From Lactobacillaceae bacterium UBA5807 (lineage in GTDB: Bacteria; Bacillota; Bacilli; Lactobacillales; Lactobacillaceae), in contig DIDF01000024.1 in NCBI GenBank assembly GCA_002418005.1, positions 1-37,582 on the forward strand: a DNA stretch of 37,582 bases, given 5' to 3'. Position numbers and translations under genes: made by a program. Shown here piece after piece: positions 1 to 7,416 of the stretch. The notes beneath the pieces were generated by a model. The model was not told the origin of the DNA. It saw only the letters and a program-made list of their open reading frames with translations, and did no database searches. How positions within the stretch are numbered: position 1 is the first letter of the stretch; each line of letters begins with the position of its first letter.

Positions 1-1109
1 CTAATAAAAAAGCATTTTTACTAAAAATTGCAGAAGCTGCCGGAATAGCTCTTCTCCTTTGTATGAATATGATTGGCGGAATGCGAGAGCTGTTTTCCAA
101 TAATCATATAATCGGCGTGGTTAGAATAATGCTTCATCGGAAGTATTTCTTCAACCCACTAAACTATCATTCAGGCCAATTTTTATTGGGATTATTGTTT
201 CTTACCTTCCTCATCGTACTAATCTTTTCTTGGAAAAAATTATCTTGGCCTATTAAAATATCTGGCATAATGAGTTTATTCTTCTTTATTACAGCTTCAA
301 GACTAGTTCCCTGGACATATTTAATCGACAATTTCTCTTTTTTACAAAATCTAGTTCAATTCCCAATTAGATTATTAACCCCTGCAGTTATTTTTGCATT
401 AGTTACAATTGCTGGTTCCTTATCTTCAGGTGCTTTTAAGCCGAAGATTTCCAGTACCATAGCAATTGGCCTATTAATATTAACATTAGGCTATACAGCG
501 TATGGGTATCATAATATTAGTACTAACATTACTGGTCAAAAGGCTGCCATGCCCCAAACTTCCAAAAAGATCAAAAAATATTATTCATCTGTTCATTACA
601 CATCTGCACTAAAGATTAGGACAAAAGGTACAACCGATTATATGCCAGCAACATATAAGGTTCCGGCTGGAACTCGCTCTTATATTCTCTACCCAGCCTA
701 TAAAAACGATATTAATGCAAGATCAAAAGTCTTGAAAAAGACTGCTAAGTTAAAAATAAAAGTCGTTAAGCATCGGCTGAGATTGACTTGGCATTCAAAG
801 TCCGCTAAAAATATCACTTTACCTATTGCTTATTACCACAATACTCAGTTTGAACTAAACCATCAGAAGATAGTTCCCGGTTATGATTCCAACAAAATCT
901 TAAAGCTGCCAACTGTTAAATCCAAAGTAGGCAAAAACGTTTTGTACATCAGCTATAAACCGAGTTCTCTAAATTCCTTAATGATTTTAATCTCAACCTT
1001 CAGCTGGATTATACTAGCTATCTGGATTGTCATTCGCGTCTTTATAAAGCAAAGAAAATCCAATAATCAAACAACAGAATCCCCTGATATAGCCGATATA
1101 AAAGAATAA
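1..1109 (+). CDS. C-terminal part of a multi-spanning envelope membrane protein (5' end off window)
   Basis: The reading frame is already open at base 3, so the true start lies before the window; the ATG at 63 is internal. Visible are hydrophobic segments around bases 170-240, 260-330, 350-420 and 460-510. A basic extracytoplasmic-looking domain with several Tyr and Lys follows, then a last membrane segment near the end and a short Lys/Arg-rich cytoplasmic tail. The segment FLQNLVQFPIRLLTPAVIFA resembles the 'QFP-R-L-P' segment of large YfhO-like or GT-C-like polytopic proteins that lactobacilli use in surface glycopolymer modification. That family link is by eye only. An intrinsic terminator follows directly. 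Confidence 0.6.
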   Translation, partial: NKKAFLLKIAEAAGIALLLCMNMIGGMRELFSNNHIIGVVRIMLHRKYFFNPLNYHSGQFLLGLLFLTFLIVLIFSWKKLSWPIKISGIMSLFFFITASRLVPWTYLIDNFSFLQNLVQFPIRLLTPAVIFALVTIAGSLSSGAFKPKISSTIAIGLLILTLGYTAYGYHNISTNITGQKAAMPQTSKKIKKYYSSVHYTSALKIRTKGTTDYMPATYKVPAGTRSYILYPAYKNDINARSKVLKKTAKLKIKVVKHRLRLTWHSKSAKNITLPIAYYHNTQFELNHQKIVPGYDSNKILKLPTVKSKVGKNVLYISYKPSSLNSLMILISTFSWIILAIWIVIRVFIKQRKSNNQTTESPDIADIKE

Positions 1110-1120
1110 CAGATTCGTGA

Positions 1121-1151
1121 AGAATGCCATTTTAAATGGCATTCTTTTTTT
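1121..1151 (+). terminator. Intrinsic terminator of the partial membrane-protein gene
   Basis: A 12-bp perfect stem (AGAATGCCATTT / AAATGGCATTCT, one-base loop at 1133) is followed by a run of seven T, 12 bases after the stop codon. Confidence 0.85.
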
Positions 1152-1180
1152 CAGTTCTCTTTCAAGTTAAAAATGAAGAC

Positions 1181-1222
1181 AAAAAAGAAACCTCATATCT
1201 ATTTGATTAGATTTGGGGCTTC
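1181..1222 (-). terminator. Intrinsic terminator of the amino-acid permease gene
   Basis: On the minus strand a 14-position stem (GAAGCCCCAAATCT with AGATATGAGGTTTC, two mismatches and one G-U) ends in six T. It lies about 20 bases past the permease stop. Confidence 0.7.
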
Positions 1223-1239
1223 AATTTTACTAATAATTT

Positions 1240-2640
1240 TTAATTTTCTCGGCTTTTACCAATTCGACTGTGCGCAACACCATAGGCAAAGTAAATAACC
1301 AAGCCAACTAAGAACCAAATTCCTGAAGCAATCCAAGTTTCTGCTTTAAGTTTTGTCAACATGTATAAGCAAAGCAGGCCTGATACCACTGGAAAGACTG
1401 GATACCAAGGAACTTCAAAGCCGCCAACATTTTTAATACCCTTATTTCTTCTCAACGGAATGATTCCAAAGGAAACAAACAAGAAGGCAATTAAAGTACC
1501 AATATTAACCAAGTTAACCAGTTGGTCCAAGGGGACAAAACCACCTAAGATTGCAATAACAATAATAACGGTAGTCATACTGTTGGTTGGAACCCCACGC
1601 TTATCAATTTTGCCCAGGAACTTTGGCAATAGACCATCTCGGCCAATAGAATAAATCAGCCTTGAGGAACTATAAATCATCGTAACCATCATTGTAAACA
1701 TACCGGCAAGAGCACCGAGGGAAATAATTCCGGCAATTTCATTTCGGCCAACTGCCTGAAGAGCAAAAGCAACTGGGTCTGAGACGTTAAGCTTAGTGTA
1801 CTTAACCATCCCGGTTAAGACAACGGCAACACCAACATACAGAATAGTAGCAACAATCAATGTGCCAATAATTCCAATCGGCATATTCTTCTTTGGATTC
1901 TTAACTTCAGCAGCTGAACTTGAAACTGCATCAAATCCTAGATAAGCAAAGAATACCATTGCAGCACCCTTGAAGACTCCATTAGTGCCAAAAGGAAGGA
2001 ACGGATGCCAATTTGCTGATTTAATATAAAATGCCCCAACAAAAATAAATAACAGAATAATCAGAATTTTGACACCAACAATGATGTTATTCATTCGGAC
2101 TGAAGTTTTTAATCCATGGTTAAGCATCCAGGCAATAAATAGAACAATTAAAATAGCAACTAAATTCCCGTATGTACCTTGACTAGGATCAAATGGCCCC
2201 GATATTGCCTTTGGCATGTTAATTCCAAATCCTTGGAGAAACGAGCCAAAGTAAGCTCCCCAGGCACTTGAAACTGAAGCAACCGCTAAAACATATTCAA
2301 GAATCAATGCCCAACCTAAAATCCAGCCAATAACTTCGCCATAAACTAAATTACCGTATGAATATGCACTTCCGGCAACTGGCAAGGCGGAAGCAAATTC
2401 GGCGTAACACATTGCTGAAGTTGAACAAACAATCGCCGCAATCACAAATGAGACAATAATTCCAGGTCCCGCAGTTGTCGCAGCCGCAGTCCCTGGAAGA
2501 ATAAAAATACCAGTCCCGATAACGGCACCAATCCCCAAAGCTAAAAGGTCGACAGCTGACATAGTTTTGACAAACCGTTTGTCGGTTTCCAAATAACGAT
2601 TCAGTTGCTCCTTTTGAAAAATTCGTGTCATAATTGACAT
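1240..2640 (-). CDS. APC-superfamily amino-acid permease (YfnA/CAT type)
   Basis: A 466-residue, 12-helix transporter in the cytoplasmic membrane, probably importing a neutral or cationic amino acid with protons. The first helix carries the APC signature GIGAVIGTGIF (residues 36-46). The helix-6 region has FFAYLGFDAVSSSAAE (230-245), followed by a Lys-rich loop (VKNPKKNMP), which is typical of the cationic-amino-acid-transporter branch that includes Bacillus YfnA. Length is normal. The first ATG (2640) is chosen because GAGGAGG lies nine bases upstream; the next ATG at 2631 would be too far. It is monocistronic, divergent from the DUF1211 gene, with its own promoter and terminator. Substrate cannot be told from sequence. 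Confidence 0.9.
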   Translation of the reverse strand: MSIMTRIFQKEQLNRYLETDKRFVKTMSAVDLLALGIGAVIGTGIFILPGTAAATTAGPGIIVSFVIAAIVCSTSAMCYAEFASALPVAGSAYSYGNLVYGEVIGWILGWALILEYVLAVASVSSAWGAYFGSFLQGFGINMPKAISGPFDPSQGTYGNLVAILIVLFIAWMLNHGLKTSVRMNNIIVGVKILIILLFIFVGAFYIKSANWHPFLPFGTNGVFKGAAMVFFAYLGFDAVSSSAAEVKNPKKNMPIGIIGTLIVATILYVGVAVVLTGMVKYTKLNVSDPVAFALQAVGRNEIAGIISLGALAGMFTMMVTMIYSSSRLIYSIGRDGLLPKFLGKIDKRGVPTNSMTTVIIVIAILGGFVPLDQLVNLVNIGTLIAFLFVSFGIIPLRRNKGIKNVGGFEVPWYPVFPVVSGLLCLYMLTKLKAETWIASGIWFLVGLVIYFAYGVAHSRIGKSREN

Positions 2641-2681
2641 GATAAATAACCTCCTCAGATTATTAAATAACGATTAGAATA

Positions 2682-2710
2682 ATTATACCATTTTAACCAT
2701 ATACTGTAAT
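2682..2710 (-). promoter_or_regulatory. Promoter of the amino-acid permease gene
   Basis: On the minus strand ATTACA (-35, 2705-2710), a 17-base spacer and TATAAT (-10, 2682-2687) preceded by TGG, i.e. an extended -10. It is placed about 40 bases before the start codon. Confidence 0.65.
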
Positions 2711-2735
2711 GAACTTTTTGAAGGGAGAAAAAACA

Positions 2736-3314
2736 ATGGGAAAGGGCAGATTGGAAGCATTTACTGACGCAATAATTCCAATAATAATGACGGTTATTGT
2801 TCTGGAACTAGAAATGCCTAGGGAATTAAGCTGGTTAGGTTTATGGGAAATTAAACAACAGTTAATTTCTTATACGATTTCTTTTTTCTTACTTGCGATT
2901 GTCTGGGGAAATCATCATCATATGTTTAAAATTGTTGAGAAAATTAACGGCGGAGTTATTTGGGCAAACACCTTACTGCTCTTTTTTCTTTCTTTCATTC
3001 CCTATACCACAAAAATCGTCGACATCGACCCGGCTAATCACTTTAGTGAACAGCTTTACACACTAGTGTTTATTGGCGTCAACATTGCTTGGAATTTGTT
3101 AAGAATTTCTCTGATTAAAGCTGACCCAGATAATACTGCCATTCAAGAAACCCTGGTTCATGATCGCAAAAGTTGGTTAACCTTAATCGCGTTTTTTGTA
3201 GTTTTTTTACTCTCATTTGTTTGGTCGCAAATCGGCATGCTGGGAACTTTGTTAGTAATGGTAATGTGGATTATTCCTTATAAAAAAATTGAAATAATGC
3301 TTAAAGGCGATTAA
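2736..3314 (+). CDS. DUF1211 / TMEM175-like potassium-channel family membrane protein
   Basis: 192 residues with about six hydrophobic segments. The N-terminus RLEAFTDAIIPIIMT matches the family hallmark RxxxFSD in the first helix, with Thr in place of the usual Ser; the loop WGNHHHMF after helix 2 is also typical. Bacterial homologues form K+-selective or leak-type channels. The ATG at 2736 is preferred over an upstream ATG at 2709 because AAGGGAG sits just before it and the upstream codons overlap that ribosome site. Followed by a strong terminator. Function as a channel is inferred from the family. Confidence 0.85.
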   Translation: MGKGRLEAFTDAIIPIIMTVIVLELEMPRELSWLGLWEIKQQLISYTISFFLLAIVWGNHHHMFKIVEKINGGVIWANTLLLFFLSFIPYTTKIVDIDPANHFSEQLYTLVFIGVNIAWNLLRISLIKADPDNTAIQETLVHDRKSWLTLIAFFVVFLLSFVWSQIGMLGTLLVMVMWIIPYKKIEIMLKGD

Positions 3315-3335
3315 GTAATCAGTCTTTCCAACGTC

Positions 3336-3376
3336 AAAAAATGGTGAAACAAATTTGATTTGTTTCACCATTTTTT
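3336..3376. terminator. Bidirectional intrinsic terminator between DUF1211 gene and hydrolase gene
   Basis: An 18-bp perfect stem (AAAAAATGGTGAAACAAA and its complement, 5-base loop) has A-runs and T-runs on both flanks, so it can act on both converging genes. Confidence 0.85.
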
Positions 3377-3458
3377 ACAGATATTAACAAGACAAGAAAG
3401 CCACATAGGATGGATCCACTAATATAGCAAGCCAAACCCATACTGCTTATTTGCCAAA

Positions 3459-4313
3459 CTATTGATAAAGGAAATTATCAAAGGCTTTGGCAACCGCGGG
3501 ATTACCATGAAGATGACTGTGCTGAGCATTTGGTCCAGTGAACATCATTTCAGTGTAGCTCTTTGTCCGGTCTCGAGTTAGATACCATAAGGATTTTGAG
3601 GAGACATTGCTGACATCGCCATCAGAATTAGTCCCATTTTCCAAATTACCATAAATATTTAAAATATTAACCTGATCTTCTGGATAATTATTCCGGTTAG
3701 CAAGCATCTCTTTGTAGTTCTTGTTTAAAATTTTCGGTTTGCCATTTGGTAGTAGAGAATTCTTGTTAGGTTTGTCATCCATCCCTAAAATCCCATCAAA
3801 ATGGCCAGCAATATTTACTTCATTGATCAACTTAGGCGAATTGAATGTTGATTGTTCAAATAAAACATAATACATAAAACCTAAATTACCCATTGAATGA
3901 GCAACGATATTATAAGTACTGAAATGGTGTTTGGCTTCAACTGCTTGCATGACATTTTTTATCCACTGAGCATCTTGGTGATAATTACCATTATGATTAT
4001 TCTTAAAGAGAACTTGGACAATTGGCCGCTTAACCCTTCCAGACCAATTTCCTACTAAAGAAACTTTTCCGGAAGGATCAACATTGGCAGTGAAAACCTT
4101 ATGAGCTTGATAGTTTTTCTCGGAATAACTAATCATGGAATTGGTTGAATTTGCTGTTCCTCCAAACCCATGAAAATAAAAAGTTGGCCGGGTATTAGCG
4201 CTATTATTGGCAACCGTTTGAATAGTTTTTGTTCCTGCGAAAACCCCAATCACCCCAATACAGACTAAAACAATCAACGAAATAAAAATTTTTCTTTTAT
4301 TATTTTTGAACAT
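3459..4313 (-). CDS. Membrane-anchored or secreted alpha/beta hydrolase (DUF915-like)
   Basis: 284 residues. The N-terminus is basic (MFKNNKRK) followed by one long hydrophobic stretch, so it is exported and probably stays anchored. The mature part starts an alpha/beta-hydrolase fold: TFYFHGFGGTANS forms the oxyanion-loop strand, AHSMGN holds the nucleophile Ser140, the acidic residue is probably one of the Asp in TNSDGDV (about 231-233), and the catalytic His lies in SHLHGN (about 265-269). This is the arrangement of the DUF915 hydrolases common in lactobacilli; the substrate (ester, lipid) is unknown. The ATG at 4313 is chosen because AAAGAGG lies eight bases upstream; an in-frame TTG at 4331 overlaps that site. 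A candidate promoter (TGGCAA, 17, TATATA) lies upstream, so it need not depend on the RNA gene before it. Confidence 0.85.
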   Translation of the reverse strand: MFKNNKRKIFISLIVLVCIGVIGVFAGTKTIQTVANNSANTRPTFYFHGFGGTANSTNSMISYSEKNYQAHKVFTANVDPSGKVSLVGNWSGRVKRPIVQVLFKNNHNGNYHQDAQWIKNVMQAVEAKHHFSTYNIVAHSMGNLGFMYYVLFEQSTFNSPKLINEVNIAGHFDGILGMDDKPNKNSLLPNGKPKILNKNYKEMLANRNNYPEDQVNILNIYGNLENGTNSDGDVSNVSSKSLWYLTRDRTKSYTEMMFTGPNAQHSHLHGNPAVAKAFDNFLYQ

Positions 4314-4444
4314 TCTGCCAACCTCTTTCAAAAAATAATAACTTTAACTCATTCAATTTATATACTGCAAGAGTACCATAATTGCCAGCCAACATAACTT
4401 TAAAAGAATAGTTCTAAAGTATTTTAGCGAAATTAAAGGGCAAA

Positions 4445-4477
4445 AATAAAAGGCCAACTGAAAAATCAGTTAACCTT
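4445..4477 (-). terminator. Intrinsic terminator of the candidate RNA
   Basis: On the minus strand a fully paired 12-bp stem (AAGGTTAACTGA / TCAGTTGGCCTT, two G-T pairs, four-base loop) runs into TTTATTTTT. Confidence 0.85.
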
Positions 4478-4631
4478 ACGCGGTATTCATATAAATGAAT
4501 AGATTTCTTGGACTCCACAATCCGCTGAAATCAGGCACCACAAATCCGTGCTTAAAATGTGTCCCGCAAAAAAATCACCTAGTCGCTTACGCGAACAGCA
4601 AATGCTGCGTGATCTCTCGACTCATCGCACG
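4445..4631 (-). ncRNA. Candidate stand-alone structured RNA, family not recognised
   Basis: This stretch lies in the 359-base non-coding gap between the hydrolase and the 158-residue hypothetical gene. It has its own promoter (4637-4665) and ends in a strong intrinsic terminator (4445-4477), giving a transcript of about 185 bases. Several hairpins are visible. A three-way junction has a closing stem AUCAC/GUGAU (4609-4613 with 4574-4578), extendable by A-U/G-U pairs, that holds two abutting hairpins: GCAGC-AUUU-GCUGU (4595-4608) and UCGC-GUAA-GCGA (4583-4594), the latter with a GNRA loop. Then follow GCAC/GUGC (4548-4551 with 4535-4538), a 6-bp GAUUUC/GAAAUC stem (4527-4532 with 4502-4507), and a 7-bp perfect hairpin (4484-4501). 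No ribosome site or ORF of note. It does not show the landmarks I know for 6S, RNase P, SRP RNA or tmRNA. It could instead be a leader of the hydrolase gene, whose start is about 130 bases past the terminator. Confidence 0.55.
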
Positions 4632-4636
4632 GAACT

Positions 4637-4665
4637 ATTATGCCACAATCCGAGTCCCGTTGCAA
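4637..4665 (-). promoter_or_regulatory. Promoter of the candidate RNA
   Basis: TTGCAA (4660-4665), 17-base spacer, CATAAT (4637-4642) on the minus strand. It starts only eight bases after the stop codon of the upstream hypothetical gene. Predicted transcription start is near 4630. Confidence 0.6.
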
Positions 4666-4672
4666 TAAATCA

Positions 4673-5149
4673 CTAATCATCAGCCTTTTCCTTTATGTTA
4701 AGCTCGATATCATTGACTTTTTCTTCCACCCACTCATTCATTCCGTCAACTTGAGATTTCATATCTGATATAAAATCATCAGCACTGGCAACTTCATCAA
4801 TTCTCAAACCTGACTGATTAACATAAGGTGAGGAAATAACCAAATAAACTTTTAGATCCATTTCGTCTTGATCAGAAATCATTTTAGAAACTCTTTGGGG
4901 TTCAGCCACTGGCAGGTTAATTAAATTTGTTTCTAAATCAATAACTGCATCAACATCTTCAACTTTAACTTCACCAATTGCTAATTTACCAAGATTAATT
5001 TGTTCTTCTACATACTCATAGACAGGCATCATTGTCTTACCAGAATTACTTTCTAGATCTGAAATTTTTGCCTCAAAAGTCTTCTTTTCAAACTTCTCAT
5101 TATTCAAATCTGTTAAAAAATCTGCTACTTTTCGTTTCAAATTATTCAC
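4673..5149 (-). CDS. Hypothetical acidic cytoplasmic protein
   Basis: 158 residues, no signal peptide or membrane segment, rich in Asp and Glu, with charged helical ends (residues 1-35 and 130-158) around a central beta-like part (VYLVISSPYV). I do not recognise the family. It overlaps the preceding membrane-protein gene by eight bases, which points to translational coupling and a shared job; the partner is a four-helix membrane protein. It is the last gene before the candidate RNA promoter. Confidence 0.7.
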   Translation of the reverse strand: MNNLKRKVADFLTDLNNEKFEKKTFEAKISDLESNSGKTMMPVYEYVEEQINLGKLAIGEVKVEDVDAVIDLETNLINLPVAEPQRVSKMISDQDEMDLKVYLVISSPYVNQSGLRIDEVASADDFISDMKSQVDGMNEWVEEKVNDIELNIKEKADD

Positions 5150-5585
5150 CTTTTTTATTGTTTTTTTGTTGAGTTAATTGTTGTTTGTATTTATCCAAGT
5201 GAAGGACAGTTCTCAACTTAAATGCTGCAATGTACCAGTAAATACTAACGATAATTCCTAAAATTGGCAACAAACCAACTGCTGCTCTTAAATATAAATT
5301 GCCGTTGCTGCCATTTAAAATTGTCATGATCATCCCAAAAAATCCTATGGTATAAACGCCAATTACAAAGGCTAAAACATAATAAATTATTTTAAATCCT
5401 AAAAACCCGATGATCAACGTAATTCCATAAAGAAGTAAGGAAACTATTATGGGGCGAAAAAGACCAGTTGGAGAAATTGGTGAAAGCAATTTTAATGGAG
5501 TAAACACCATCGCTACGGTTGCAGCTAAAAAAAGAAACAAAGAAACAATTCCCCAGAATATAACCCGCTTTTCTTCATCACGCAT
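5142..5585 (-). CDS. Hypothetical four-helix membrane protein
   Basis: 147 residues with hydrophobic segments at about 8-28, 44-64, 66-88 and 101-121, and a Lys/Gln-rich hydrophilic tail (KYKQQLTQQKNNKKGE) probably on the cytoplasmic side. The family is not recognised. The ATG at 5585 is preferred because GGGAGG lies six bases upstream; an ATG farther up (5618) has no such site. The gene ends inside the start of the next one (8-base overlap), so the two form an operon. Confidence 0.75.
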   Translation of the reverse strand: MRDEEKRVIFWGIVSLFLFLAATVAMVFTPLKLLSPISPTGLFRPIIVSLLLYGITLIIGFLGFKIIYYVLAFVIGVYTIGFFGMIMTILNGSNGNLYLRAAVGLLPILGIIVSIYWYIAAFKLRTVLHLDKYKQQLTQQKNNKKGE

Positions 5586-5690
5586 GATTTCCTCCCAAAA
5601 TAAAAAAGATAAATCCATTGGAGAATTTACCTTTATCGATAATTAATAGCTAGTGTAACGTATTTGAATAAGTTTTAAAAGAGCTGCTGG

Positions 5691-6701
5691 TTAAAACAGC
5701 ATGTTTAGAAATTCTTCTTCAGAAATCCCAGTAAAGTAATCATTAATATCGACGTCTTTTAAAGCGTCTTTAAAATCAGTTCTTTCGAAGCGGACTCCTT
5801 CAAGTTTTTCTGCCAATTCACTGGAATCCTTGGGGCCAAAATAGTCACCAAAGAAAGTAACATGGCTAACTTTGCCATCATCAATTTGCAAACGAGCATC
5901 AATAGTTCCGTTTGTAAAATGCTGGCGCTTTTTCAAAGTAAATTCTGGTGAATTACCGTAAACCCAATCCCAATTATTGTAATAATCATCAAAAATTCGG
6001 TCAATTGATTTTTGATCATCATCAGTCAACTGATATTCGCGATTAGCAATTTTATCGATTGAATCGACATGGAACAGCTCTTTTAACAAAATGTCTCTAA
6101 ATTCTGGGGTTGTAATATTCTGATACTGGGCTGAAAGATATGGTCTTAAATTTGTTACCCGCGATTTGATAGATTTAATTCCTTTAGACTTAATTTTATC
6201 TTCAGGTACCGTCAGGGCTTTTGGCAACACAGAAAGGTCAACATCAAGCATTAGCGTTCCGTGAGAAAATGTTTTGCCATTTTTGGTATACATCGCATTA
6301 CCAGAGAATTTTTTGCCATCCACCAAAATATCGTTTCGACCGGAAACTTTAACCGAGGATGCTCCCATATCGTGAAGAGCATTGACGATTGGCTGAACGA
6401 AGGACTTAAAATCGCCAAATTCTTCGCTATCGCTATCAACAACAAAACTAAAACAAAGATTCCCTAAATCTTGGTAAACTGCTCCTCCACCAGAAAGTCG
6501 GCGAGTAACAATGATCTGATGTTCATCAACATATTGCTTGTTAATTTCTTCCAACGTATTTTGATTTCTGCCAACAATGATGCATGGCCCTTCAATATAA
6601 AAGAGCAAAAGTGGTTCATAAAACTTCTTTTCGTTCATCAAAAACTGTTCAGTTGCTAAATTCCGACGAATATCATTTGATTTCATTCGGTAAAAGTACA
6701 T
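5691..6701 (-). CDS. lplA: Lipoate--protein ligase A
   Basis: 336 residues, normal for LplA/LplJ. Activates lipoate with ATP and attaches it to a lysine of lipoyl domains in 2-oxoacid dehydrogenases or GcvH. The N-terminal catalytic domain shows the family motif RRLSGGGAVYQDLGN (67-81), GRNDILVDGKKFSGNA (121-136) with Lys131 as the expected catalytic lysine, and SHGTLML shortly after. The C-terminal accessory domain starts near 250. AGAGGGA lies eight bases before the ATG. No lipoylated enzyme is encoded in the window, so the target is elsewhere. Divergent from the universal stress protein gene; an extended -10 (TGTTAATAT, 6740-6748 on the minus strand) is its likely promoter. Confidence 0.95.
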   Translation of the reverse strand: MYFYRMKSNDIRRNLATEQFLMNEKKFYEPLLLFYIEGPCIIVGRNQNTLEEINKQYVDEHQIIVTRRLSGGGAVYQDLGNLCFSFVVDSDSEEFGDFKSFVQPIVNALHDMGASSVKVSGRNDILVDGKKFSGNAMYTKNGKTFSHGTLMLDVDLSVLPKALTVPEDKIKSKGIKSIKSRVTNLRPYLSAQYQNITTPEFRDILLKELFHVDSIDKIANREYQLTDDDQKSIDRIFDDYYNNWDWVYGNSPEFTLKKRQHFTNGTIDARLQIDDGKVSHVTFFGDYFGPKDSSELAEKLEGVRFERTDFKDALKDVDINDYFTGISEEEFLNMLF

Positions 6702-6822
6702 TTAGACGGTCCCTCTTTTCAAGCACTCCAGTTACGCTCATATTAACATATCCAAGTAAACGATTACAGTATTGACTAAACTATGATTATTAAACTCGCA
6801 AACCATTTTGACAATAATTTAA

Positions 6823-6850
6823 TTACAACTTTAAAGGACAATGTTATAGT
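6823..6850 (+). promoter_or_regulatory. Probable promoter of the universal stress protein gene
   Basis: Extended -10 TGTTATAGT (hexamer 6845-6850) with a weak -35 TTACAA (6823-6828), 16-base spacer. A perfect TTGACA at 6808 is out of register with any good -10. Confidence 0.45.
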
Positions 6851-6885
6851 TAAAATGAGAATTAATTAAAGACGGGGTGATTAGA

Positions 6886-7353
6886 ATGGCAAGTGAAAAG
6901 GATTATAATAATGTCCTTGTACCAGTTGATGGCTCAGAAGTCACCAATGCCGTCCTCAAACGGGGAATAGAAATTGCCAAAGAAAATAACGCGCACCTAG
7001 ACATTTTAAATGTTTTGGAAGTTAATCAGTTTAATCAAACTTATGGTAGCGCGGTCTCTGGTGATGTTGTTTACAAGCTAACTGAAAATACTGAGGAACA
7101 CCTAAAGCAGTTACAAAAAGAAGCTGAAGATGCCGGATTAAAAAACGTCGGCATCCATATTAGATTTGGCAATCCCAAACCAATTATTTCAAGGGAATTT
7201 CCAAAAGATCACAATACTGATTTGATTGTTATTGGATCTACTGGCCTCAGAGCAGTTGAAAGATTAATCATTGGCTCAGTTACCAGTTATGTAACAAGAA
7301 GTGCAACCTGTGACGTTTTAATTGTCAGGGATACAAAAGCAAAAGAAAAGTAA
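6886..7353 (+). CDS. Universal stress protein, UspA family
   Basis: 155 residues, a single Usp domain of the ATP-binding type. It begins with the strand NVLVPVDGSE and ends with the nucleotide motif G-x2-G-x9-G-S seen as GSTGLRAVERLIIGS (Gly117, 120, 130), followed by CDVLIVR. Such proteins are soluble, dimeric and induced under stress and energy limitation; no specific reaction is known for most. The ATG at 6886 is preferred: the GTG at 6877 is itself part of the ribosome site GGGGTGAT. Monocistronic up to the terminator at 7360, though read-through into the pseudouridine synthase gene is likely. Confidence 0.93.
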   Translation: MASEKDYNNVLVPVDGSEVTNAVLKRGIEIAKENNAHLDILNVLEVNQFNQTYGSAVSGDVVYKLTENTEEHLKQLQKEAEDAGLKNVGIHIRFGNPKPIISREFPKDHNTDLIVIGSTGLRAVERLIIGSVTSYVTRSATCDVLIVRDTKAKEK

Positions 7354-7359
7354 ATCATT

Positions 7360-7404
7360 AATTTAGGTTATGTCCATGCATCCCAGACATAGCCTAAATT
7401 TTTT
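7360..7404 (+). terminator. Intrinsic terminator after the universal stress protein gene
   Basis: A 15-bp stem (AATTTAGGTTATGTC with GACATAGCCTAAATT, one T-G pair, 11-base loop) plus T-run. The ribosome site of the next gene (AGGAG, 7405-7409) begins right after the T-run. Confidence 0.8.
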
Positions 7405-7416
7405 AGGAGAAATTAA

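Noticed and set aside
4474..4501. ACCGCG near the 3' end of the candidate RNA followed by a terminator, reminiscent of a T-box
   Set aside because: The rest of the T-box sequence (AGGGTGG) is missing, no tRNA 3'-end pairing bulge is present, and the gene behind is a hydrolase, not an amino-acid gene.
4445..4631. Candidate RNA as 6S RNA
   Set aside because: The visible fold is a branched set of local hairpins instead of one long rod with a central bubble. It is not excluded for a divergent family, so a covariance-model search is named in the finding.
5680..5700. GCTG/CAGC hairpin overlapping the lplA stop codon as a terminator
   Set aside because: Only four base pairs and no continuous T-run directly after the stem.
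6808..6813. Perfect TTGACA upstream of the universal stress gene
   Set aside because: At 17 bases downstream there is only TTAAAG; the good extended -10 (6845) is 31 bases away. Probably not the -35 in use.
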